Source: PHAA01 sp040217755 | GTDB lineage: Bacteria > Bacillota > Syntrophomonadia > Syntrophomonadales > Syntrophomonadaceae | Reading direction: 5' to 3' | Assembly: GCA_040217755.1 (NCBI GenBank) | Contig: JBEHWJ010000005.1 | Location: 1 to 59,074, forward strand | DNA length: 59,074 nucleotides | Shown here: positions 52,483 to 59,074 of the stretch, in pieces | Numbering within the stretch: the stretch's first letter is position 1 | Layout: every line of letters starts with the position of its first letter | The notes under the pieces: generated by a model | What the model saw: only the letters and a program-made list of their open reading frames with translations | Told to the model about the DNA's origin: nothing | The model's database searches: none | Made by a program: the position numbers and the translations under genes

Positions 52483-53700
52483 TTGGAAACTATATATAAG
52501 GAAGAAGCCCGGCGGCAGCTGGATCTGATAGAGCGCGGGGCAGCCGAGATCGTCCCCCGCGAGGAACTCCTGCAGAAGCTGGAGATATCTATCCGGGATG
52601 GCAAACCCTTAAAGATAAAACTAGGCCTGGACCCGACCGCTCCCGATATCCATCTGGGCCATACGGTGGTCCTGAATAAATTGCGCCAGTTTCAGGATCT
52701 GGGCCATGAGGTCCATTTGATCATCGGTGATTACACCGGCCGGATAGGGGATCCCAGCGGCAAGTCGGAAACCCGTAAACAATTGACCGAAGAAGAGATA
52801 ATCACCAATGCCCAGACCTACCAGGAGCAGATATTCAAAGTCCTCAACCCGGAAAAAACCATAGTACATTTTAACAGTGACTGGCTCAGACCCCTACAGC
52901 TGATCGATGTCCTGCAGCTGGCCGCCAAATACACGGTAGCCCGCATGATGGAGAGGGATGACTTTGCCAAGCGTTATAAGGAAGGTCTGCCCATCGGCGT
53001 ACATGAATTCATGTATCCGCTCATGCAGGGCTATGATTCCGTCGCCCTGCAGGCTGACCTGGAGATGGGCGGCACCGACCAGAAGTTCAACCTGCTGGTA
53101 GGCCGGCATCTGCTCAGAGAATATGGATTGGAACCCCAAGTGGCCTTGATGATGCCTATCCTAGAGGGCACCGACGGGGTGCAGAAGATGAGCAAGAGCC
53201 TGGGCAATTACATCGCTGTGAATGATGAACCTTACGAAATGTTCGGCAAAACCATGTCCATCAGCGACAGTCTGATAAGCAGGTACTTCGAACTCCTGAC
53301 CCGGATGCCGATGGATGAGATAAAAGTCATGCAGGCCCAGATGGACAGCGGCAGCTTGAATCCCCGTGACGCCAAGATGAGGCTGGCGGTAGAACTGGTT
53401 GCCACTTTCCACAGCCCGGAAGAAGCCGTCCAGGCTTTGGAGAGATTCCGATTGGTTTATTCCCGGAGAGATATCCCTGATGATATACCAATTATCGCTG
53501 TCGATGCACTCGATATATGGCTGCCCCGGTTTTTCACCGAGCACGGTCTGGCCGCTTCCACCAGTGAGGGCCGGCGCATGATCCAGCAGGGGGCAGTGCG
53601 CGTCGATGGGGAAAAATATGAGCGGGAAGAGTTGCGCCTGGCCGATGAAATGGTGATCCAGATCGGTAAACGCAAATTCGCCCGGATCAAGGTTAAATAA
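52483..53700 (+). CDS. tyrS: Tyrosyl-tRNA synthetase
   Basis: A 405-residue class I synthetase, TyrRS: LGLDPTAPDIHLGHTVV (HIGH-like), KMSKSLGNYI (KMSKS) and a C-terminal S4 domain (GRRMIQQGAVRVDGEKY). Charges tRNA-Tyr. TTG start after GGAGG. It resembles the short TyrZ-like form (PTAPDIHLGH). No T-box seen upstream. Confidence 0.95.
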   Translation: METIYKEEARRQLDLIERGAAEIVPREELLQKLEISIRDGKPLKIKLGLDPTAPDIHLGHTVVLNKLRQFQDLGHEVHLIIGDYTGRIGDPSGKSETRKQLTEEEIITNAQTYQEQIFKVLNPEKTIVHFNSDWLRPLQLIDVLQLAAKYTVARMMERDDFAKRYKEGLPIGVHEFMYPLMQGYDSVALQADLEMGGTDQKFNLLVGRHLLREYGLEPQVALMMPILEGTDGVQKMSKSLGNYIAVNDEPYEMFGKTMSISDSLISRYFELLTRMPMDEIKVMQAQMDSGSLNPRDAKMRLAVELVATFHSPEEAVQALERFRLVYSRRDIPDDIPIIAVDALDIWLPRFFTEHGLAASTSEGRRMIQQGAVRVDGEKYEREELRLADEMVIQIGKRKFARIKVK

Positions 53701-53704
53701 AAAA

Positions 53705-53745
53705 GGCGTCAATAACTTGGTGCCTGTCCCCAAGTTATTATCGCC
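53705..53745. terminator. Strong hairpin after tyrS, likely bidirectional terminator
   Basis: GGCG (53705-53708), AATAACTTGG (53711-53720) and CCAAGTTATT (53730-53739), CGCC (53742-53745) form a two-part stem. On the minus strand it ends in TTTTT, so it fits termination of the gene at 53829-54071; on the plus strand it ends tyrS. The loop sequence TGCCTGTCC is unusual and may mark a dispersed element. Confidence 0.65.
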
Positions 53746-53828
53746 TTGCTCCAAGCCTTCTTTAGCCGGTCTGCTCATTTGGATGCTATTGGTCATATTG
53801 AGGAACTGGCGGGCCGCTGGTTAATGAC

Positions 53829-54071
53829 TTAACGCATTGACTTAAGGGCCGGCAGGAGGTCGTCGACGTGGCCTTCAAAAAATACCGCATAACCTCTGAC
53901 GTTGGGGTAGTCGAGGGACAGCAGCTTGATGAAGGTGAAACCGACCGCTTCCAGGTTTTCCTGGGCCGTATTGCGGATGTATTTCATATGTTCATCGGTA
54001 ATCTTCTTGGCCATGCAGTATACGGGCTTATTCTTGGCATTATATAAAGCAGTGGCCACCAGGGTTCTCAT
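53829..54071 (-). CDS. Small protein of unknown function
   Basis: An 80-residue protein: MRTLVATALYNAKNKPVYCM, then a helical segment and VRGYAVFFEGHVDDLLPALK. The start at 54071 lies nine bases after GGAGG; a longer frame reaches 54158 without a site. No family recognised. Convergent with tyrS. Confidence 0.6.
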   Translation of the reverse strand: MRTLVATALYNAKNKPVYCMAKKITDEHMKYIRNTAQENLEAVGFTFIKLLSLDYPNVRGYAVFFEGHVDDLLPALKSMR

Positions 54072-54365
54072 ATACTTTATCCTCCTATCCGGTATCTCCC
54101 GCTGCCCTGACCCCCCGAAAATTATCGCGGCAGTCCACCTGGTCAGGCAACAGGTCACATGAAGATTATGGGGCGCTCAGTTTATAAGGTTCTGCATCAC
54201 TGCAGCCTTACGTCGCTGGACTGACGGGTGTATGGAAATAAATATTATACGTTTGGGCTGCCATATGCAAGTGAACCACTCGAAGGTCTGAACTGGTCGT
54301 CAATATGCCTTGCATTTATTGTAAAAATACAGGTCGAAACCAGCTGTATCTCATAAAATTATGGA

Positions 54366-54393
54366 TTGACGCTATCTGAGCTGTTTGTATACA
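54366..54393 (+). promoter_or_regulatory. Putative promoter of the formate dehydrogenase operon
   Basis: TTGACG (54366-54371) and TATACA (54388-54393) with a 16-base spacer lie upstream of a hairpin-rich leader and the nuoE-like gene at 54478. Rest of the 400-base gap from 54072 shows no gene. Confidence 0.5.
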
Positions 54394-54411
54394 ATTGAAT
54401 AGAACTAGGGT

Positions 54412-54473
54412 CAGTCTCTTATTATTTTATAATAAGTTGAGGAAGACTGGCCATTTCTCCTGAAAGGAGGTGA
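54412..54473 (+). promoter_or_regulatory. Leader hairpins before the formate dehydrogenase operon
   Basis: CAGTCT (54412-54417) with AGACTG (54444-54449) and CTTATTAT (54418-54425) with ATAATAAG (54429-54436) form a nested stem with a bulge at 54437-54443. Next, CTCCT (54457-54461) pairs with AGGAG (54465-54469), which is the Shine-Dalgarno site for the ATG at 54478. They may regulate translation or bind a protein. No poly-U follows, so it is not a plain terminator. Confidence 0.5.
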
Positions 54474-54477
54474 AAAA

Positions 54478-54924
54478 ATGGCTACCATCCGAGAAATCAT
54501 CTCATCATTTCGGGATAAACCAGGTGGAATTATAGAAGCATATCATGCCGTCCAGAGAGAATGCAATTTCCTGCCGGAAGAAACCATCCCCATTGCGGCC
54601 GAGGTGTTTGGTGTGTCTGAAGCCCAGGCCTATGGTGTCGCAACCTTTTATTCCTATCTTTCCGTTGCCAAACGCGGCAAATATATAATCAGGATGTGCG
54701 AGAGCGCACCCTGCCATATCGCCGGTGCTGACGCCCTGATCAAGGCTTTTGAAGACGCATTGGGCATCAAAGTCGGACAGACCACTGCAGACGGCAAGTT
54801 CACCCTGGAATTAACCGAATGTGTAGGTCAGTGTCAGGGGACCCCGGTTATAACCATCAACAGTGTGCCCTATGTGGACATTAATCCTGCACAGGTGGAG
54901 ACGGTGCTAGCCTTGTGCCAGTAA
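54478..54924 (+). CDS. NuoE-like subunit of NAD-linked formate dehydrogenase
   Basis: A 148-residue [2Fe-2S] subunit: helical N-terminus (YHAVQRECNFLPEETIPIAA), VATFYSYLSV and four Cys in MCESAPCHIAGA and TECVGQCQGTPV. It is the first gene of the formate operon and precedes nuoF-like by 26 bases. AAAGGAGGTGA gives a strong start. Confidence 0.9.
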   Translation: MATIREIISSFRDKPGGIIEAYHAVQRECNFLPEETIPIAAEVFGVSEAQAYGVATFYSYLSVAKRGKYIIRMCESAPCHIAGADALIKAFEDALGIKVGQTTADGKFTLELTECVGQCQGTPVITINSVPYVDINPAQVETVLALCQ

Positions 54925-54950
54925 ATATAGAGAGAAAGGAGGGGATTGGA

Positions 54951-56177
54951 TTGATAGAAGAGAAACGCATAGTGCTTCGCAATGCAGACAATATCGACCC
55001 AGAAGATATCAAAGATTATCTGCAGGCAGGCGGCTATCGGGCACTGGAAAAAGCTCGCGGCATGAGGACCATAGACCTCATTGACGAAGTGAAAAAATCC
55101 GGGCTCAGGGGCCGCGGCGGAGCCGCTTTCAATTGCGGCATGAAGTGGAGTTTTGTACCCACCAATGCGGGCGAGACGTTTGTGGTGTGTAACCTCGATG
55201 AAGGCGAACCAGGAACTTACAAGGACCGCACCATAGTACAGAAAGACCCGCAGACGCTTTTGGAAGGGATGGCGATTTGTGCGCACGCCATCAACTCCAG
55301 GCAAGGATATATCTATTGCCGGGGTGAATACCCCTATGTCGTGGACCTGCTGAACAGAGCCATAAACCAGGCCAAAGAAGCCGGGGTACTTGGCGATTTC
55401 AACATTGAAGTGCGCATGGGTGGCGGTGCATATGTATGCGGCGAAGAAACCGCCCTCATTGAGTCGATAGAAGGCCATCGCGGGGAACCTCGTTTTAAAC
55501 CTCCGTTTCCCGGTGTAGCCGGCCTTTGGGCCCAGCCGACGGTGGTTAACAACGTGGAGACATTTGCCAACCTGCCTGAGATCGTCCTCAAGGGCGCCGA
55601 GTGGTATGCGTCCATTGGAGCGCCTAATTATACCGGCACCAAAGTACTGACCTTGACCGGTGACGTCAAGAACCGGGTTTTCATTGAAGTTCCCACCACT
55701 ACCACCCTTCGTGAAGTCATCTTCGGCTTTGGGGGAGGGATCCGAGACGACAAAAAATTCAAAGCGGTCCAGGTCGGGGGAACATCAGGCGGCTTCATAC
55801 CTGAACACCTGCTGGACACCCAGATCGATGCCGATTCCATGAGGAATATAGGCGCAACCCTGGGTACCGGAGCTGTTTTTATAATGGATGAAACCCGTGA
55901 CATCGTGGACATAGTGACGCGCATCTCCAAGTTTTTTGAACATGAATCATGCGGTAAGTGCAATCCCTGCCGGGAAGGTACTTATCGATCCTACGAGATA
56001 ATGAAGAAAATCAACCAGGGCCAGGCAGTGGCCCAAGATATTGACAACCTGACCGTGCTGGCCCGGGTAATGGAGAAGGCTTGCCTGTGCGGACTGGGGC
56101 AGGCGGCCCCGTCACCGACACTGACTACCCTAAAACATTTCTATCCAGAATACCAGGCCCGGCTGCGAGCCCAATAG
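54951..56177 (+). CDS. NuoF-like flavoprotein subunit of formate dehydrogenase
   Basis: A 408-residue NuoF with FMN/NAD glycine motif GLRGRGGAAFNCGMKWSFVP, GGGAYVCGEETALIES, and [4Fe-4S] HESCGKCNPCREG with the fourth Cys in CLCGLG. It lacks the N-terminal thioredoxin-like and C-terminal ferredoxin domains of the AOR-linked homologue at 3242, so it is the simpler NADH-dehydrogenase type. TTG at 54951 after GGAGGGG is the likely start; ATG at 54915 overlaps nuoE. Confidence 0.9.
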   Translation: MIEEKRIVLRNADNIDPEDIKDYLQAGGYRALEKARGMRTIDLIDEVKKSGLRGRGGAAFNCGMKWSFVPTNAGETFVVCNLDEGEPGTYKDRTIVQKDPQTLLEGMAICAHAINSRQGYIYCRGEYPYVVDLLNRAINQAKEAGVLGDFNIEVRMGGGAYVCGEETALIESIEGHRGEPRFKPPFPGVAGLWAQPTVVNNVETFANLPEIVLKGAEWYASIGAPNYTGTKVLTLTGDVKNRVFIEVPTTTTLREVIFGFGGGIRDDKKFKAVQVGGTSGGFIPEHLLDTQIDADSMRNIGATLGTGAVFIMDETRDIVDIVTRISKFFEHESCGKCNPCREGTYRSYEIMKKINQGQAVAQDIDNLTVLARVMEKACLCGLGQAAPSPTLTTLKHFYPEYQARLRAQ

Positions 56178-56193
56178 GAAGGAGGGGAAGAGA

Positions 56194-58917
56194 ATGATTA
56201 CATTGACCATCAACGGTAGGGAAGTGCAGACCCCCCGGGGCAGCACCATCCTGGAAGCCTGTCAGCGGAACGGTATATCGATTCCTACCCTCTGTTATGA
56301 TCCAGATCTGCGCCTGGCCGGTTCCTGCCGCATGTGTGTGGTGGAAGTCAAGGGACGCCCCCTGTACGCGGCTTCCTGTGTAACACCTGCGGAACCGAAC
56401 ATGGTGATAGAAACGGAGAGCGAAGGCATCGTAGCTGCCCGCAAAGTCATATTGGAACTGTTGTCGGCGCGGCACAACTTTAATTGCCAGGTGTGCGAGA
56501 AGAATGGCGCCTGCACCTTCCAGGATTATTGTTACCAGTATGGAATAAAAGAGAGTCGTTATGAATACGGCCATGGTGCGATTTACGAGATAACTGATCC
56601 CAACCCTTTCCTGGAGCGGGATTACAACAAATGCATCATGTGCACCCGTTGCGTCCGGGCCTGTGAAGAGATAACCGTAGCCCGGGCTATCAACGTCAAG
56701 AACCGCGGCCATCAAGCCAAGATATCCACTGCCTTTGACGGCAGCCTGGCCGATTCTCCCTGCGTCTTCTGCGGACAATGCGTGATGGTGTGCCCGACCG
56801 GGGCTCTAACCAGCAGAGTCAGTGCAGGGTTGGGACGTGCCTATGAGACGGACAAGGTGTTGACTACCTGCACCTATTGCGGGACCGGCTGCACCTTTGA
56901 GTTGAACGTGAAGGATGACCGCGTGGTAGGGGTGACCTCCGACCGCACAACGATTGGAAGCCCGGTGAATAAGGGCGCCCTGTGCGTCAAAGGCCGGTTT
57001 GGCTGGGACTTTATCCATGCCAAAGACCGCCTCACCACCCCGCTCATCAAGGAAAATGGCGAGTTGCGTCCCGCCAGCTGGGATGAAGCCCTGGATCTGG
57101 TCGCCAAACGCCTGGGAGAGATCAAAGCCCAGTATGGAGCCGATAGCATGGCCATGTTCACTTCCGCCCGGGTAACCAATGAGGAGAATTACCTGGCCCA
57201 GAAATTCACCCGTGCGGTACTGGGGACCAACAATGTGGACCATTGTGCCCGTCTCTGACACTCCGTTACTGTCGCCGGTCTGGGGGCAGCATTCGGAAGC
57301 GGGGCGATGACCAATTCTATAGGTGAATTGGAAAAAGACGCCAGATGTATATTTGTGATTGGTTCCAACACCACCGAAAACCATCCGGTTATTGGTATGA
57401 AGATCAAGAAAAACGTTCTCTATAACGGAGCTAAACTGATAGTAGCCGATCCGCGACGGACCGACCTGGCCAGCATAGCGGATGTCTATATACCGCACCT
57501 GCCGGGTACAGACGTGGCCCTGTTCAATGCCATGATGAACGTGATCATAAGTGAAGGCCTGGCCGATGATACTTTCGTCGCCGAGCACACTGAAGGTTAC
57601 GAAGCCATGGCGGAGATAGTCAAGAAATATACCCCCGAGTACGCGGAACCGATAACCGGGGTGCCCGCCGAGAAAATACGGCAGGCCGCCCGCATCTTTG
57701 CTGAGAGCGATGCATCGGTCATCTGTTATGCCATGGGGCTCACCCAACATCGGAACGGTACTGATAACGTCAAGTCCGCCTGCAACCTGGCCATGCTGAC
57801 TGGAAACATCGGCCGCCCCGGCACCGGGGTTGATCCGTTGAGAGGTCAGAACAACGTGCAGGGTGCCTGTGACATGGGCGGACTGCCCAATGTCTTTACC
57901 GCTTACCAGGCGGTCACTAATGATGCCGCCCGGGAAAAATTCGAGAAAGCCTGGGGGGTACCCCTGCCCGGAAACGTAGGCACCGTCCTGACCGAAGTGA
58001 TCAATAAGGCTCACCATGGGGATATCAAAGCCCTGTATGTTCTAGGTGAAAATCCGATGATGAGCGACCCCGACCTGGAACATGTCGAGGAAGCGCTAGA
58101 GAAAGTCGACTTTGTGGTGGTCCAGGATATATTCCTGAGCGAAACTGCGAAGCTGGCAGACGTAGTCCTGCCTGGAGCCTCCTTTGCCGAGAAGGATGGG
58201 ACCTTCAGCAATACGGAAAGAAGGGTGCAGCGGGTACGCAAAGCCGTATCTCCCCCGGGGCAGGCCCGGACTGATTGGGAGATCGTATGCGACCTGGCGA
58301 CCCGCATGGGTTATCCCATGAATTACGCCAATAGTGAGGAGATATTCGAGGAGATCCGGACCCTGACCCCATCCTATGCCGGAATTTCCTATCAGCGGAT
58401 GGAAGACGGAGGACTGCAGTGGCCGTGCCCGACCGAGGCCCATCCGGGGACTCCATTCCTGCATAAGGATGGGAACTTCACCCGGGGCTTGGGAGCCTTC
58501 ACCGCTATCGAGCACATCGATCCCGGGGAAATGCCCGATAAGGATTATCCGATCCGGCTCAGCACTGGCCGCAGCCTGTACCATTATCATACCGGGACCA
58601 TGACCCGCCGCGCTTCGGCATTGAATGAACATGTGCCGGCCGCGGAATTGGAGATCAACGCCCGGCAGGCAGCTGAGATGGGCATCGAGAACGGCGAGAT
58701 GGTCAAAGTATCCACCCGGCGGGGCAGTTTGAAATTAAAGGCCAAAGTAACCGATAAAATAGCCCCCGGGGTAGCGTTTACGACCTTCCATTTCGCGGAG
58801 ACGGCCGCTAATATATTGACGAGTGCTGAATTCCTTGATCCGGTAGCCAAGATCCCTGAATACAAGGTATCAGCGGCCAGGATCGAAAAACTCAGTGCCG
58901 AAGAAATGGTCGGTTAA
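56194..58917 (+). CDS. fdhA: Selenocysteine formate dehydrogenase, catalytic subunit with NuoG-like N-terminus (UGA = Sec355)
   Basis: A 907-residue enzyme interconverting formate and CO2. The N-terminus is NuoG-like: [2Fe-2S] cysteines C34, C45, C48 and C62; a His-Cys3 [4Fe-4S] site HNFNCQVC...C (H94, C98, C101, C107); two ferredoxin motifs (C147-C157, C190-C200). The Mo/W-bis-PGD domain has [4Fe-4S] CTYCGTGC. At 57256-57258 the frame meets TGA in NVDHCARL-U-HSVTVAGL, the position of the catalytic Sec of formate dehydrogenase H (CARVUHG). The frame then continues 553 codons to TAA at 58917. A SECIS hairpin follows the UGA. Annotating 56194-57258 and 57307-58917 as two genes would be wrong. 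Confidence 0.96.
57256..57289 (+). other. UGA selenocysteine codon and bacterial SECIS hairpin
   Basis: UGA at 57256-57258; CTGTC (57269-57273) pairs with GGCAG (57285-57289), CC (57275-57276) with GG (57282-57283), with a mismatch between them and the loop GGTCT (57277-57281). The loop sequence equals that of E. coli fdhF, and it lies 18 bases after the UGA, within the usual range. This supports decoding by SelB. Confidence 0.88.
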
Positions 58918-58954
58918 TATTCAATCTATTTATTAATGAAAGGTGATGTAATGT

Positions 58955-59074
58955 ATGAACTTTTTGTCTCCTGCGGAAGTAGCCGCAGCGGTATGTAATG
59001 CCGGAAAGGCCAAGGCCGAAATGGCGTTTGGCAAGCTTTTCCTGTTAGGAATTTTGGCCGGTGTCTACATCGGC
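58955..59074 (+). CDS. Formate/nitrite transporter family (FocA-like), N-terminus only
   Basis: Forty codons to the window edge: MNFLSPAEVAAAVCNAGKAK, then AFGKLFLLGILAGVYIG. This matches the start of FNT-family channels (S/TP.E.......G..K......F.LGI.AG.YI). AAAGGTGA precedes the ATG. It lies 37 bases after fdhA and would move formate across the membrane for the formate dehydrogenase. Confidence 0.85.
   Translation, partial: MNFLSPAEVAAAVCNAGKAKAEMAFGKLFLLGILAGVYIG

Noticed and set aside
57259..57306. Two separate genes either side of the TGA (truncated fdhA and a new start at 57307)
   Set aside because: The frame is continuous, the protein continues the family sequence without a break, and a SECIS hairpin is present; read as selenocysteine.

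Overview
The window looks like a chromosomal segment of an anaerobic, endospore-forming member of the Firmicutes (class Clostridia), possibly a syntrophic or acetogenic lineage of the Syntrophomonas/Pelotomaculum type. The evidence is a tricistronic spore germination (gerA-type) operon, a YtxC-type sporulation gene next to thrS, a Phe T-box leader, two tungsten-type aldehyde oxidoreductase (AOR) clusters, and a selenocysteine formate dehydrogenase linked to NADH-dehydrogenase-like subunits. No phage, IS element, CRISPR array, rRNA or tRNA gene was recognised.

Layout. (1) 1-2356: end of an unknown gene, a small membrane protein, then a cation efflux (CDF) gene behind a NiCo-type riboswitch with its own terminator. 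(2) 2488-9470, minus strand: a seven-gene operon read moaD-like, thiF/moeB-like, ferredoxin, AOR, nuoE-like, nuoF-like and truncated nuoG-like. Its leader carries a long-range inverted repeat and an attenuator-like terminator. The set resembles an electron-bifurcating, NAD- and ferredoxin-linked tungsten aldehyde oxidoreductase. (3) 9470-12000, minus strand: a double CDGSH Fe-S protein, an AT-rich open stretch continuing in frame after a stop codon, and three membrane-protein genes. (4) 12200-16421: spore germinant receptor operon. (5) 16430-16740: cluster of dispersed short repeats, also present inverted near 314-416. (6) 16759-19881: ECF sigma factor with an RsgI-like Q/N-rich membrane anti-sigma protein, a metallo-beta-lactamase-fold hydrolase and a small phasin-like protein. 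(7) 20151-29062: translation block ytxC, thrS, infC (AUU start), rpmI, rplT, an rRNA methyltransferase, a 30-codon yqzL-like gene, T-box, pheS and an unusually short pheT. (8) 29203-37779: unknown exported protein, a TGS/uridine-kinase fusion, and a polyphosphate block (sixA-like, ppk1, two divergent ppx/gppA paralogues). (9) 37972-42119: second, different AOR cluster (AOR, ferredoxin, FAD/NAD(P) oxidoreductase, ferredoxin). (10) 42253-53700: zapA, polX, DUF421, U32 peptidase, mutS2, a class A penicillin-binding protein on the opposite strand, and tyrS. (11) 54366-59074: formate module of nuoE, nuoF, fdhA with in-frame UGA (Sec355) and a bacterial SECIS hairpin, then the start of a formate/nitrite transporter.

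How the parts fit. The two AOR systems and the formate dehydrogenase all move low-potential electrons between aldehydes or formate, ferredoxin and NAD(H). The first AOR is wired to a HydB-like NuoF carrying extra Fe-S domains (likely bifurcating). The second is wired to a small FAD oxidoreductase. The formate dehydrogenase uses a plain NuoEF pair (likely NAD+-linked) beside a formate channel, as expected for an organism exchanging formate with partners or fixing CO2. Assignments are by reading motifs; no database search was possible.
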